Positions 43,964-54,086 are shown, counted from the stretch's first letter. The stretch is 64,000 nt of DNA from an uncultured Bacteroidales bacterium (GCA_900316305.1 ONCM01000004.1:25132-89131); one strand, 5' to 3'. Numbers and translations are program-made. The notes: generated from the letters alone by a model not told the origin.

Positions 43964-46900
43964 TTAGCGTATCAGCGTGACATTCCCCTTCAGTTCCTGC
44001 TCGTCGCCGTCCTTGCATTTTCCTTTGAAATAGTAGTCGTAAGTGCCTCGCTGACAGTCTTTCTGTTTGTACGTGCCGTCCCAGCCGATGTTCTGGTCGT
44101 AGGTTTCGAACACTTTCTCGCCCCAGCGGTCATAAATCACGAAATAGCATTCGTCGAGGATGTCGCTGCGCACGTAGAGCACATCATTCATGCCGTCACC
44201 GTTGGGGGTGAAACTGTTGGGGATGAAGATGAACGGCATGTCGCAGGTGATTGGGTTGACCTTGATGGTGACGGTGTCGCTGCGTACGCATCCGAACGTG
44301 TCGGTGACGGTAATGGTGTAGGTGGTCGTTACTTCCGGAGTGGTGATAGTGGTGGGCTGGTTCGGACTGATCAGCGTGGCCGTAGGTGTCCACTGGTAGA
44401 GATAGTCGCTGCCGTAATCCGTTGCGTGCAAGGAGGTTTCGTGATAGGCGATAATCTCGCAAAGTTCGCACCAGGCGTTCAAAGGCTCGGGAAAAGTGCC
44501 CTCCCTGACTGTGATGTGCCCGCCAGCGTTGGCCGTGCAGCCCATGGAATCCGTGACCGTCACGGAATAATCGGTGGAGTGCTGAGGCGACACATGCGGA
44601 TTATCATCGCTGGAAACGGTGCCATCCAACAGTTGCCAATTGTAATGGTAGGGTGGAGTGCCGCCGCTGCAGCTGATGCCCAACTCAAGGTAGTCTTCAA
44701 AGCAGAGCAGATAATCTTGTATGTTGCTGATAATTATTTGATTAACGGTGATATAAACGGTGACGATTCGGGTGCAGAAGTCGGTAGTGATGCGGGCGTA
44801 GTAGAATCCGGAATGCGATGGTACTATATATATATTGTCACCGCCTCCTGAAAGAATGTTCTGGAAGTCAGCTGTGGCGGACCAATCCACTTGGTAGGGA
44901 TCGGAGGATGTCACATGGAGGGATAGCAAAGCGCTGTCGCCCAGACAGATGGAAGCATCTCCTGTGAAGACGGCATCCAACGTATGGATATCCACTTGCT
45001 GGGTGATGGTATCTACGCAGGCATCGGTGGAGGCAATTAACGTGTACAAGGTTGATTCTTCGGGGGTTGCAATGGGATTGGAGAGAGTGGGGTTGCTCAG
45101 GGAGTTCGCGGGTGACCAGAGGTAGTTCACCCCGATGGAGGGCGGAACGCCAATTTCCGCAAAATCGCCCGCGCAGATGCTGATGGTGGGCAGGGTGGAT
45201 TGGGTGTTGGCGAGCACCAATATCCGTTTCTTCAGCGTGTCAGCGAAGTTGCAGCTGCCCAAATCCTGTACGGTCAGGGTCACTTCATAGTAGCCTGTGT
45301 GTTGGTACAGGTGGTGCGGTTCCCATTGAGTGGAGGTCGTGCCGTCACCAAAGTCCCAGTGTATAGCTGTTTGATTACTGATAAGTTGCGAGTAATTCTC
45401 AAAGATAACGCTGTCGGGCAGGCACACGACGTTGGGCATGAGGAAGTCGGCGACGACCACAGGAAGCCCGAAGTCGATTTTGATGGCGCCGAGGTTGCAG
45501 TTATTGCTGCCGTTATGGGTGGCGTAGGCGCTGTCCGTAGTCGGGAAACTGCTTTGCCCGTGGCAGCCGGCGCATACGGCCTGGTAGATTTTGCCGTGCT
45601 TGTCGAAACGGCTGGTGCCGCCGTCCACATGTTCGCGGGCGTATTGGTTGGCACCGCCGAAGTAGGTGGCATAGACCAGATTGCTGACATCGTCGCTGAT
45701 GGCCATGAAGTAGAAATCGTTACCGTCAGTCGTGGATTGGAAGGCGTCTGCGGTGATGGGGAGTCCGTCGGTGCCGCCAAACTGGTTCAAGGCCGCTCCG
45801 CCCCATCCGGAGAGGTAGATGTTGTTGCAGAAATCGACCATCAGGGCGGTGGGGGATATGTCCGGACCGCCGTGGCCAGTGCCGAAGGCCGTGGACCATA
45901 CGGAGCTGCTGAGGTTTTTGGACATCTTGATCAGAAACTGGCCGCCGCCGGGGACGAAATAGGTCGCATTGTGCAGCCATGCGTTGCCTTCCGCGGAGGT
46001 TTGTCCGAAAAGATGCGGGAAATCCTCGTCATCGCCTTTGATTAGGTAGGCTTGGTCATATCCCGTTTTTCCCAAGTAAGTGCAGTGCAGCAGCTGGTTA
46101 CCGTTAGGGGAAAGGTGTACTACGAAACCGTCCGGTGAATTGTCGGCGCGGGCCGTCTGGAAGGCGTTGGGCGTGACCGGCAGGTCGTCGGAGGTAGTGC
46201 CGCCGCAGAAATAGATGCTCTTGTCAGCCGACAGGAACATGCTGTATCCGGCATCGTTGCCCGATCCGCCAAAATAAGTGCTCCAAACCAGCGTGGACAA
46301 ATCCTGGCTCATTTTGAACACACACACATCCTGCTTGCTTGAACTATCTGGTTGAAAGATGGTTGTGGTGATGGGGAAGTCTTTGGAATTCGTGGAGGTG
46401 ACCACATAGACGTTACTGTTCCCATCCACGATAATCTCGCCACGGTGCTCGTCTGCGTAGTTTTTGCGCAGTCCGCTGGCGGACGTATTGACGCCGTCAT
46501 TGCCGCTGCCACCGATAAAAGTGGAGGCAGGCAGCTGGGTACCGTCAGCGCTCAACTTGGCGATGAAAATGTCCGATCCGTTGGAAAACGAGCCGGCAGG
46601 AATGCTGATGTTTGACCCTCCGTTGAAGGTGGTGTCGTAGGCGTTGGCGGTGACGGGAAAATCGCTGGAGCCGGTGGTGCCGAAGATGTAAAGCTCGTCG
46701 TTGTCGTTGACGTACAGACTGTGTGGAACGTCCACGTTACTGCCGCCGAGGTAGGTTGCATAGTGCAGAAAACTGCCAGAAGCGTCGAATTTGGAGATGG
46801 TTACGTCCCAAATGCCGCTGAAATCAACTTGGTAGGCACCCAGTGAGACAGGGTAGCCGATGTCATCGCCGATGCCGCCACCGTAAAGGTTGCCGTGCGA

Positions 46901-47704
46901 ATCGTAGGTGGCGGTGTAGCCCCAGTTGTCGGCGGTGGAACCTGAGTAGGAGGAGAAAACCACGGTCGGGTCGATGACCAGAGTGAGTGTAGGGTCGTAA
47001 TCGCCCAAATCGAAGGTGAGGATGCTCTTCTGTAAATGGTAGTGGCACGTAATAGGAATGGTATCTCCTTTTTTATCAATCTGATAGGCAAACGGATTCA
47101 GCTCCAGGATGCGATCTACGGCGGTGTAGAGTAATAACTCCTCTCCAACTTTGGAGATACTAGTCAGACCGTCGTATTGCATTCTGATTTGCGACGGGTC
47201 GCCACCAGGTGCGATATGGAATTCGTATTTCAGATAGTCGTTGTCGCTTAGGAAGAGCAGGTCGGTTTTGTCATACAATCCTATGTATATTATATTGTTG
47301 TATGCCAAAACATGGGAAGCCCATTGTTTTGGGTTGCCGATATAGTAGTTATAGTAGTGGTCGTAAGGGTTGACGCCCTCCACGGCGGGTGCGGGATTGG
47401 CATCCAGGAACGTGACGCGGTAGGCGGCGGCATCGATGGTGGGAAAGGGAAACGGTTTGCCGTTATGCTTGGCTTCGCGGTTCTCCTCCAGTTGTCCGGG
47501 GTGCAATTGTGTGACGGTTAGGAAGTTGTTCCCGAAAAAGAGGGCTCCGCCGTTCATTCTGGCGGAAAAGCGCACGCTGGAGTTCCACTGTCCAAGGTTC
47601 TGCACAAACTCCCATCGCCCGGCCGACAGGGTATCAGCGGGTTTGCGCGCCCACAACGAGGTGGCGGACAATAGCACGAGCAGTATCAGGATATGTTTCT
47701 TCAT
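43964..47704 (-). CDS. Secreted SBBP/PKD protein with type B T9SS (gliding-type) C-terminus
   Basis: The 1246-residue protein has a signal peptide (ending SLWARKP), an N-terminal region (WEFVQNLGQWNSSVRFSARMNGG) and a beta-propeller of SBBP-like repeats (YATYLGGSNVDVPHSLYVNDNDELYIFGTTGSSDFP and similar, about residues 270-720). A PKD domain (IHWDFGDGTTSTQWEPHHLYQHTGYYEVTLTV) and Ig-like domains follow. The last about 90 residues are the type B signal (IFIPNSFTPNGDGMNDVLYV, FVIYDRWGEKVFET, WDGTYKQKDCQRGTYDYYFKGKC). The ORF is intact. It is likely a cell-surface protein; the function of the propeller is unknown. Confidence 0.92.
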   Translation of the reverse strand: MKKHILILLVLLSATSLWARKPADTLSAGRWEFVQNLGQWNSSVRFSARMNGGALFFGNNFLTVTQLHPGQLEENREAKHNGKPFPFPTIDAAAYRVTFLDANPAPAVEGVNPYDHYYNYYIGNPKQWASHVLAYNNIIYIGLYDKTDLLFLSDNDYLKYEFHIAPGGDPSQIRMQYDGLTSISKVGEELLLYTAVDRILELNPFAYQIDKKGDTIPITCHYHLQKSILTFDLGDYDPTLTLVIDPTVVFSSYSGSTADNWGYTATYDSHGNLYGGGIGDDIGYPVSLGAYQVDFSGIWDVTISKFDASGSFLHYATYLGGSNVDVPHSLYVNDNDELYIFGTTGSSDFPVTANAYDTTFNGGSNISIPAGSFSNGSDIFIAKLSADGTQLPASTFIGGSGNDGVNTSASGLRKNYADEHRGEIIVDGNSNVYVVTSTNSKDFPITTTIFQPDSSSKQDVCVFKMSQDLSTLVWSTYFGGSGNDAGYSMFLSADKSIYFCGGTTSDDLPVTPNAFQTARADNSPDGFVVHLSPNGNQLLHCTYLGKTGYDQAYLIKGDDEDFPHLFGQTSAEGNAWLHNATYFVPGGGQFLIKMSKNLSSSVWSTAFGTGHGGPDISPTALMVDFCNNIYLSGWGGAALNQFGGTDGLPITADAFQSTTDGNDFYFMAISDDVSNLVYATYFGGANQYAREHVDGGTSRFDKHGKIYQAVCAGCHGQSSFPTTDSAYATHNGSNNCNLGAIKIDFGLPVVVADFLMPNVVCLPDSVIFENYSQLISNQTAIHWDFGDGTTSTQWEPHHLYQHTGYYEVTLTVQDLGSCNFADTLKKRILVLANTQSTLPTISICAGDFAEIGVPPSIGVNYLWSPANSLSNPTLSNPIATPEESTLYTLIASTDACVDTITQQVDIHTLDAVFTGDASICLGDSALLSLHVTSSDPYQVDWSATADFQNILSGGGDNIYIVPSHSGFYYARITTDFCTRIVTVYITVNQIIISNIQDYLLCFEDYLELGISCSGGTPPYHYNWQLLDGTVSSDDNPHVSPQHSTDYSVTVTDSMGCTANAGGHITVREGTFPEPLNAWCELCEIIAYHETSLHATDYGSDYLYQWTPTATLISPNQPTTITTPEVTTTYTITVTDTFGCVRSDTVTIKVNPITCDMPFIFIPNSFTPNGDGMNDVLYVRSDILDECYFVIYDRWGEKVFETYDQNIGWDGTYKQKDCQRGTYDYYFKGKCKDGDEQELKGNVTLIR

Positions 47705-47721
47705 TGTGAAAAATGTCGGTG

Positions 47722-47729
47722 CAAAGGTA
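47722..47729 (-). promoter_or_regulatory. -7 box for the SBBP/PKD gene
   Basis: Minus-strand TACCTTTG (TAnnTTTG) lies 18 bp before the ATG at 47704. Confidence 0.6.
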
Positions 47730-47737
47730 CAATTTTT

Positions 47738-47788
47738 TGGAATGTAGAATGAAGAATGTAGAATGAAGAATTATGAATTATGAATAGG
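47738..47788. repeat. AATGTAGAATGAAG word repeat
   Basis: Tandem GAATGTAGAAT, GAAGAAT and GAATTATGAATTATG words fill the gap between the DUF5686 gene and the SBBP/PKD gene. Similar words occur in frame in the giant gene. Confidence 0.75.
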
Positions 47789-47799
47789 GGGTGTATGTA

Positions 47800-50400
47800 C
47801 TAGAAGGATACGCGGAAGGAGATGCGGATGCCGTTTTTTCCCCAGCCGGTGAGGTCTTTGGCGTAGGAGATGCGGCGGACGTAGTCGATGCGGATGAAGC
47901 TGAGGATGTTTTCGATGCCAGCGGTGAACTCCATGTAGGGAACTTTTCCGATCGGGCTGCAGCCGGCGGGCAGCATATACAGTCCCGGGGTGTTCTCATT
48001 CGGTGTGTTCCTTGATGACAGTCCTCCATAGATACCGCTGAAGGAGAGTACTTCGCGGAAATTGAGCCGGTTCCATCCCGGAATGCGGTTGAAAATCCAT
48101 CCTTTCAGATAGTAGGTGGCGTAGAGGGCCACGTATCTGTCCATGATAAACTCCATGGGCTTCATCAGGCAGAAGCTGTTGGGGGTGAGGAACCACGACT
48201 GGTTGGCCGGCGGGACATACAGTTCGGGGAACGGTACTTGGTCCCAGACAATTCCTCCTTCCAGTTTGGCGTCGATATGCCCGAAGGAGGAGAGCCAGAA
48301 CCTCTTTTCCAGAGAAAGTTCCGTGCGGTTGAAAAGGAAGCGTTTGTCCATGAGGCCGATGGTGTGGGTGAGGCTGATCACGGGAGCGTCTTTGGCGAGG
48401 TTGAAGATGGACTTCTCACCCGTTTGCCGGTTGTATTTGGTTTCTCCGGGTGCCCAGCGCAGATTTGCGCACCATTCCAAGTTGTAGAAATCGCGGACAC
48501 GGGTGACTGTTCCGTTGCGGTTGATACGGAAGTAGGCCAGCGAGCCCGTCGCCTCGTTGTTCTCATATTGTATCCAGGTGTCCAATCGCAAGTTGTTCTG
48601 CCATTCCCGCTCGTAACGCAGCCGTGTGCGTCGGACGTACTGCGCGGCGAGCTGCGTGCTGTCCACGGTGAAGGACATCAGCAGGTTGTCGCGATCCATA
48701 TAAGAGTAGCTCTGTCCTTGCAACTCCATCTCATAACCCGAACTGAAGGTGATGGCGTGCTTGGGGGATTCGTTGAGGTGCCGCTGCTTCTTCACAAAGC
48801 TGTATGTAACCGCGAGATTATACTTCAGGCGCAAATCCTTGCAACCGAAGGCGAGATAGCCGTTGACGAACCATTGGTCGTGTAGTTTGGCGGTGGTCAT
48901 GCCGCCAACACGCAGTCGGACGCCTTCAGTGGGGTTGAAGCTTAACATGTCATAGATGGGGCCGATGTCGAAACGGCTTTCCTTGCGGTCTTTGGCGGTG
49001 GCAATGTAGCCAGAACTGAGAATTTCGGCGGTTTTCTCCAATGCTTTGTAAGCCGGCAGCCGGCGCAGCTCCACTCCCAGACTGTCCAGGAAAGACTCCT
49101 TGGCGGAGAGGGGAATCGGCCGCATCTCCTTCCAACGGCCGCTCTTGTACTTGCGGACATCTGGGGAGACAACCTCCTCCACGGACAGCGCACCCGCGAG
49201 CGAGTCGGGGGTCGGGGCGCCCATCTGGTAGTCGTACCATAGGGTGGTCTGCCGGGCGTAAAGCTGGTGTTTCCGTTTAAAAACGGAGAATTTGGCAAAG
49301 GTGTGCGAGATGGCCGGTGCCCATAAATCTATCTCGTTCTTGAAAAAACTCTGGGAAACAGAAAGTTGCGAAACGTAGTTGAGGTTGATGTTCTTTGGGA
49401 CGCTCATGATGTATTGTTTCACGGCGTAGGTGCTGTCGTTGACAATGTACATGCGTCCGTTGAAGCCGAAGGTGTGGGTGTTCACCGGCGTGAAGGTGAG
49501 CTCGATGCAGGAGATTCCGTCAAGTTCGACCGTGTCGGTGATGTAATAATGGTAGTAGGCGACCGCCATGGTGGAGGAGAGCGGACTCACGAACCGGTTG
49601 AGCATCAGCTCGATGTCGTTGTTGAAAATGTTGACTTCCGAGAATATTGCCTTGAGGTTGGCATCCAAACCTTCCATATCAAGCACATCGTCGGCGCCTT
49701 GCATCCTTCGGGCTTTCACGTAGGTGACATCCCGTTTTGGGGTCTGCTGGTGGTAGAGGTCGGCCAGCGTCTCCCGTAACGAGAGGGTCAGCACTGGCAC
49801 GGTGTCGAAGGAGAGCGTGTCGATGTACTTCTCCAGAAAGGAAAGCTGCCGGTTGATACGGTTCTTTTGGAAGTTTATGTTGAATTTTCCGAAGGCCATC
49901 ACCAGCTTTTCGTATCGGGTGACTTTGTACATCTCGGCGGATTCAACGCGATTATCGTTCTTATGCTCAATGACTTGCTTGACCAGCTCCACGGCTGGAT
50001 TCCCTTTGCGGGTGTATTTCTGTCGTTTTTTGGAGATGACAACCTCCTGCAGGGCTTGGGCTGTGTTGACGAAGATGTCGCGCTTGCGTTCTTGTCGGGA
50101 AATCACCAGGGTGTCCGCCTTGTAGAAAGAGTAGCGGACTACCAGCGTGTCGGTTTTGGTGAAGGGCAGATGGTAGGTGCCTTCCGCGTCGGAGTAGGCA
50201 CCCACGGATGTGCCCAGCCACTGCAGCCGGGCCATATAGACCACAGTGGTGTCGCCGTTTTCACTGATGGTAAAGACCTTTCCAGTAAGCTCTTGCGCGG
50301 ATATTTTCCAGGGAAACAGCCATGAAAGAAGGAGACACCCTACCAACAACGACAGGATGTTCCGGCTCTTTTTCTGACAGATATTCCCGGAATTTTTCAT
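47800..50400 (-). CDS. Outer-membrane DUF5686/carboxypeptidase-regulatory protein
   Basis: The 866-residue protein has a signal peptide (ending WKISAQ), an N-terminal carboxypeptidase-regulatory-like domain (residues about 38-120, ELTGKVFTISENGDTTVV) and a long DUF5686 region (GNPAVELVKQVIEHKNDN near 130) ending as a predicted outer-membrane beta-barrel with many YxLxF-type strands and a final aromatic-Val-Ser-Phe (RISFRVSF). The ATG overlaps the rnr stop (ATGA at 50397-50400), which implies translational coupling. The function of the family is unknown; its abundance in Bacteroidota suggests transport or envelope assembly. Confidence 0.88.
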   Translation of the reverse strand: MKNSGNICQKKSRNILSLLVGCLLLSWLFPWKISAQELTGKVFTISENGDTTVVYMARLQWLGTSVGAYSDAEGTYHLPFTKTDTLVVRYSFYKADTLVISRQERKRDIFVNTAQALQEVVISKKRQKYTRKGNPAVELVKQVIEHKNDNRVESAEMYKVTRYEKLVMAFGKFNINFQKNRINRQLSFLEKYIDTLSFDTVPVLTLSLRETLADLYHQQTPKRDVTYVKARRMQGADDVLDMEGLDANLKAIFSEVNIFNNDIELMLNRFVSPLSSTMAVAYYHYYITDTVELDGISCIELTFTPVNTHTFGFNGRMYIVNDSTYAVKQYIMSVPKNINLNYVSQLSVSQSFFKNEIDLWAPAISHTFAKFSVFKRKHQLYARQTTLWYDYQMGAPTPDSLAGALSVEEVVSPDVRKYKSGRWKEMRPIPLSAKESFLDSLGVELRRLPAYKALEKTAEILSSGYIATAKDRKESRFDIGPIYDMLSFNPTEGVRLRVGGMTTAKLHDQWFVNGYLAFGCKDLRLKYNLAVTYSFVKKQRHLNESPKHAITFSSGYEMELQGQSYSYMDRDNLLMSFTVDSTQLAAQYVRRTRLRYEREWQNNLRLDTWIQYENNEATGSLAYFRINRNGTVTRVRDFYNLEWCANLRWAPGETKYNRQTGEKSIFNLAKDAPVISLTHTIGLMDKRFLFNRTELSLEKRFWLSSFGHIDAKLEGGIVWDQVPFPELYVPPANQSWFLTPNSFCLMKPMEFIMDRYVALYATYYLKGWIFNRIPGWNRLNFREVLSFSGIYGGLSSRNTPNENTPGLYMLPAGCSPIGKVPYMEFTAGIENILSFIRIDYVRRISYAKDLTGWGKNGIRISFRVSF

Positions 50401-52550
50401 TCAACCACCCGTTCAAAATCCATTCTGCGTTTGATGATATCGACGGCCACCACACGCACGCGGATGGGGTCGCCGAAACGGAGGTTCTTGCCGTGGTGCA
50501 AGCCGACGAGCGTATAGTTCTCTTCATCAATGTAATAGAAGTCGTCGTCGAAGCTGCGCATCGGGATCATGCCCTCGCAGTGCGACTCCTTCAACTCGGC
50601 ATAGACGCCCCATTTGGAGATGCCTGACACCACTGCGTCGAACTCCTGCCCGATCTTGTCGGCCAGATACTCGGCCTGCTTGTACTTGATGGAGTTGCGC
50701 TCGGCCTCCATCGCCTGCCGCTCCATGTCGGAACAGTGTTTGCAGTAGTCCTCATATTGCTCCTTGTTCACCGACGGCTGATGGGTCAAGTAACGGTCTA
50801 ACAATCTGTGTACCATTAAGTCCGGATAACGGCGGATGGGCGAGGTAAAGTGGGTGTAGTAGGGGAATGCGAGTCCGTAGTGCCCGATGTTGTCGGTAGT
50901 ATAGACGGCGCGCGCCATGATGCGGATAGAGAGTTTGCTCAGCATGTCGTAGTCGGGCTTGCCCTTCTCGTTTTCCAACATCTTGTTCAGCGAGTTGCTG
51001 AAGGCTTTCGTGGAGGTGGTCTTCAGGTCGAAACCCAACTTTTTGACAAAATTCTTGAAAATACCGAGCTTCTCTTCTAACGGTTTGTCGTGCACACGAT
51101 AAACGAAGACGAACTCGGGTTGTGTTGAACTGCGTCTCTTGCCGATCTTTTCAGCCACGCGCTTGTTGGCCAATAACATAAACTCTTCGATGAGCCAGTT
51201 GGCCTCCTTTTGTTCTTTCAAATATACGCCAATAGGCTTACCGTTTTCGTCCAATTTGAATTTGACCTCCTCCGTTTCAAAGCTGATGGCGTTGTTGTCG
51301 AAACGCTGTTTGCGCATCACCTGTGCCAATTTGTGCAGTGGCAGGATGGCTTCGCTGAGGTCGCCCTCTCCGGTCTCGATGATCTGTTGCGCCTGTTCGT
51401 AGTCGAAACGGCGGTTGGAGCGGATGACCGTGTGGCCGAACCACTCTTTGTGCACCTTGGCGTTGTCGTCGAGGTCGAAGACGGCGCTGTAGCAGAGCTT
51501 GTCCTCGTCGGGGCGCAGGGAACAGAGGTTGTTGGAGAGAGCCTCGGGCAGCATCGGGATGGTACGATCGACCAGATAGACGGAAGTGCCTCTGCTGTAA
51601 GCTTCTGCATCGATGCCGGTGCCGGGCTTGACGTAGTAGGAAACATCAGCGATGTGGATGCCCACGCGGTAGAGACCGTTTTCCAGCACCTCAAAGGAGA
51701 GTGCGTCGTCGAAGTCCTTGGCGTCTGCGGGGTCGATGGTGAAGGTGGTGACGTCGCGGAAGTCGCGGCGGCGGAGGATCTCCTTTTCGGGGATCTCTGT
51801 CGGAATCGCCTCGGCTTCCTGTTCGACGGCTTTCGGGAAGGAGACGGGGAAGTCGCTCTCCGCCAGGATGCTGAGCATCTCCACATCGTTGCTGCCGGGC
51901 TTGCCGAGCACGTTGACGACCTCGCCGATGGGGTTGCGGTGGTTGCTGGCCCAGTCGAGGATGCGCACCACGACCTTGTCGCCGGTTTTGGCCTTGCGCA
52001 AGTTCTTGCCGGGGATGATGACATCGCGGCGCAGGATGGTGTTGTCGGGCACGAAGAAGGCAACGCCTTGCTTGATGTGGATAGTGCCGACGAGCTGCCG
52101 TTTGCTGCGTTGCACGACCTCAACGACTTGTCCTTCAATGCGTTTTCCCTTGCGGGCGGGGAAGAGGACGACCTTCACGAGGTCGCCGTTGAGGGCGTTG
52201 CCGAGGTTGCCGTCGGCCACGAAGATGTCGTCGATGGTCGATTCCTCGGGGGTGTCGTCCTGCTTGCCCTGCGGGATGACGAAGGCCATGCCGCTGCGTT
52301 TCTGCTCCACGCGGCCGATGATGTAGTTCTTGCCGGTGGTCTTCGTGTCTTGGAACTTGCTGTTTAACTTATACTTGCCGCGGCCGGCCTTCAGCACGAC
52401 CTTGGCGTTGATGAGCTTGTCGAGCTCTTTCTTCACTTCTTCGCGGCCCTTCTTGTCGAAGATTTTGATCTTGGCCGCTATCTGCTTGTAGTTCAGTTTC
52501 TCGGTGCTGTTCGACAGCACTTCTATGATTTGTTTGTTTAGTTCTTTCAT
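50397..52550 (-). CDS. rnr: Ribonuclease R
   Basis: The 717-residue 3'-5' exoribonuclease degrades structured RNA. In order: an N-terminal helix-turn-helix (residues 1-65), two cold-shock domains, the RNB catalytic domain with DPADAKDFDDALSFE (metal-binding Asp residues) and the downstream Arg segment TSPIRRYPDLMVHRLL, and a C-terminal S1 domain (about 630-715, FDAVVSGISKWGVYAEL). It is typical in length. The stop overlaps the start of the DUF5686 gene. Word repeats (52558-52632) lie upstream, with no clear -7 box. Confidence 0.96.
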   Translation of the reverse strand: MKELNKQIIEVLSNSTEKLNYKQIAAKIKIFDKKGREEVKKELDKLINAKVVLKAGRGKYKLNSKFQDTKTTGKNYIIGRVEQKRSGMAFVIPQGKQDDTPEESTIDDIFVADGNLGNALNGDLVKVVLFPARKGKRIEGQVVEVVQRSKRQLVGTIHIKQGVAFFVPDNTILRRDVIIPGKNLRKAKTGDKVVVRILDWASNHRNPIGEVVNVLGKPGSNDVEMLSILAESDFPVSFPKAVEQEAEAIPTEIPEKEILRRRDFRDVTTFTIDPADAKDFDDALSFEVLENGLYRVGIHIADVSYYVKPGTGIDAEAYSRGTSVYLVDRTIPMLPEALSNNLCSLRPDEDKLCYSAVFDLDDNAKVHKEWFGHTVIRSNRRFDYEQAQQIIETGEGDLSEAILPLHKLAQVMRKQRFDNNAISFETEEVKFKLDENGKPIGVYLKEQKEANWLIEEFMLLANKRVAEKIGKRRSSTQPEFVFVYRVHDKPLEEKLGIFKNFVKKLGFDLKTTSTKAFSNSLNKMLENEKGKPDYDMLSKLSIRIMARAVYTTDNIGHYGLAFPYYTHFTSPIRRYPDLMVHRLLDRYLTHQPSVNKEQYEDYCKHCSDMERQAMEAERNSIKYKQAEYLADKIGQEFDAVVSGISKWGVYAELKESHCEGMIPMRSFDDDFYYIDEENYTLVGLHHGKNLRFGDPIRVRVVAVDIIKRRMDFERVVE

Positions 52551-52557
52551 TTTTGTA

Positions 52558-52640
52558 ATGGTTATTGGTTATGGGTTATTGGTTATTGGTTATTGGTTTA
52601 ATGTTTAATGTTTAAGGTTAATGGTTAATGGTTAATGGGG
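52558..52640. repeat. GGTTATTGG/GGTTAATGG word repeat reaching into hipA
   Basis: Tandem GGTTATTGG and TTTAATG/GGTTAATGG words fill the gap between hipA and rnr and supply the last codons of hipA (TPLTINH, stop at 52618). Confidence 0.75.
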
Positions 52641-53721
52641 TTAGGGTGTGGAGGGTGTCTTTTACCTCACGGATGATTTGTAGACACCGCTCACGACTCA
52701 TCTTGGTGTTCATGCCGACGTTAATCATGTCCTCATCCGATGGTAATCCCTTGTAATTGATGGATGTGGCATGTTCTCCAAGTGTTTGATTATAAGTTAG
52801 GTCGTATGCTGGAGACAATTCCCAATGTCCGTCATGGTAAATGAAGCTGAAATTGCGGGCGTGGTCATCGTAGTTGTGGGCGTAATGGTTGAAAACCATC
52901 CTACGGAATTGTTGTTCCACAGCCGCAGACGATTGTGTGAGGTAGCCGGTGAGCTGCAAGAGCGTGTAGTAATCCATTTTCGGTGGGAAAATGGGCTCGT
53001 TGAGCAGTCCACTGGCCGTAGCCACATGCAGTCGATTGCCATTAGAATCTATATCGAACCGTTTCGTGGCAAAATACTTTCCTTCCATCAATCGGAACTC
53101 AGGCACGTCAATGCCTGCTCGTTTTGCGACCTCATTATAGAGGTATTCCATTTGTCCGATGTCCTGTGGGTCATAGATATGCCGGAATTTGACGAGCCAG
53201 TGCCCATCCGCGTCATGGTAAACACATTTGGGACGGACACCCCCCGAGTTGCCACTGTTCATCAACAGCAGACCGGCGTTCTCGTCTTTTTTTTCCGAAA
53301 GCACCTCCGTCGCCATAGCTTGTATCTCATCAAGCGTGATAGACGAATCCATTTCCATTAGCCTGTTTTCGGGAATGTAGCACAGAGCTCCCATTCCGGA
53401 ACTTCCTACAATACTCAGTCGTTGGATAGGTGTAAGACTTTGATAGTCAATCCCGTTACGGCGCAAAACCTTGTGCAAGAGATAGTCTCCATAACCTCCT
53501 GGAAGACTGTCTTCGAAGATGCCAAAGTTGCCGTTAAAGGGTTGGTAGTCTGCAGTGAAAAGTCCCGTTTTCAAGGGCAAATGTAACGGTGATATAGAAA
53601 AACCGTCGCGAAGCCATTCCCGGTCGTACTCAAACTGACAACACGAATGGATGTCCATGGAAAGTGTTCCCACATTGCGTTCATGGTACATCACACGTAC
53701 ATATTTCACATCTCTTATCAT
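52618..53721 (-). CDS. HipA-type toxin kinase
   Basis: The 367-residue protein resembles HipA: N-terminal HipA-N1-like domain (YHERNVGTL), then a kinase fold. Ser-rich loop NSGNSGGVRPK (155-165), Lys179 (WLVKFR), catalytic HNYDDHARN (282-290, Asp285 or Asp286) and the SPAYD metal motif (Asp307) are all present, so it should be active. HipA kinases phosphorylate aminoacyl-tRNA synthetases and slow growth. Its ATG overlaps the stop of the HTH antitoxin by four bases (ATGA). The word repeat at 52558 forms its C-terminus. Confidence 0.9.
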   Translation of the reverse strand: MIRDVKYVRVMYHERNVGTLSMDIHSCCQFEYDREWLRDGFSISPLHLPLKTGLFTADYQPFNGNFGIFEDSLPGGYGDYLLHKVLRRNGIDYQSLTPIQRLSIVGSSGMGALCYIPENRLMEMDSSITLDEIQAMATEVLSEKKDENAGLLLMNSGNSGGVRPKCVYHDADGHWLVKFRHIYDPQDIGQMEYLYNEVAKRAGIDVPEFRLMEGKYFATKRFDIDSNGNRLHVATASGLLNEPIFPPKMDYYTLLQLTGYLTQSSAAVEQQFRRMVFNHYAHNYDDHARNFSFIYHDGHWELSPAYDLTYNQTLGEHATSINYKGLPSDEDMINVGMNTKMSRERCLQIIREVKDTLHTLTPLTINH

Positions 53722-54029
53722 ACGCCGCGTTTTCTGGTTTTGTTCTTGGTTATTTCCAAAAGTTCCTCCATCGTGTCGTATTTTGGTTCGGCAAGGAGTT
53801 GCATCATCTCTTCGGAGTAGCCGAGGGCCTTTGCCAACCGAACGTAGGATTCCAAGGAAATGGAATGTTTCAGTTCAAACCGTTGGATAGTAGAGGCCGG
53901 CACACCGCTCATTGTCGCCAAACTCTTGGTGGATAGCTTTTTCTCCAAACGACGGGCACGGAGATTCACTGCCAACCGTTGCATGGTCTGCGACAAAGGG
54001 TATGGATCAAATATATATTCGTTACGCAT
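53718..54029 (-). CDS. HipB-like HTH antitoxin
   Basis: The 103-residue protein has an XRE-type helix-turn-helix (residues about 22-75, RLEKKLSTKSLATMSGVPASTIQRFELKHSISLESYVRLAKALGY). It precedes and overlaps hipA, the usual antitoxin-first order. It should neutralise HipA and repress its own promoter through the two dyads at 54022-54045 and 54063-54086. The first of these covers its own start codon. Confidence 0.88.
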   Translation of the reverse strand: MRNEYIFDPYPLSQTMQRLAVNLRARRLEKKLSTKSLATMSGVPASTIQRFELKHSISLESYVRLAKALGYSEEMMQLLAEPKYDTMEELLEITKNKTRKRGV

Positions 54030-54045
54030 ATAATACTGTGTGTAA
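54022..54045. promoter_or_regulatory. HipBA operator 1
   Basis: TTACGCA (54022-54028), ten bases, TGTGTAA (54039-54045): one mismatch to the dyad TTACGCA-N10-TGCGTAA. It spans the hipB start codon (54027-54029). Confidence 0.7.
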
Positions 54046-54062
54046 AAAGATGTTTCGTTGTT

Positions 54063-54086
54063 TTACGCAGCTTATATTGTGCGTAA
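54063..54086. promoter_or_regulatory. HipBA operator 2
   Basis: TTACGCA (54063-54069), ten bases, TGCGTAA (54080-54086) form a perfect dyad. Its centre is 41 bp from operator 1, about four helical turns. Confidence 0.75.
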
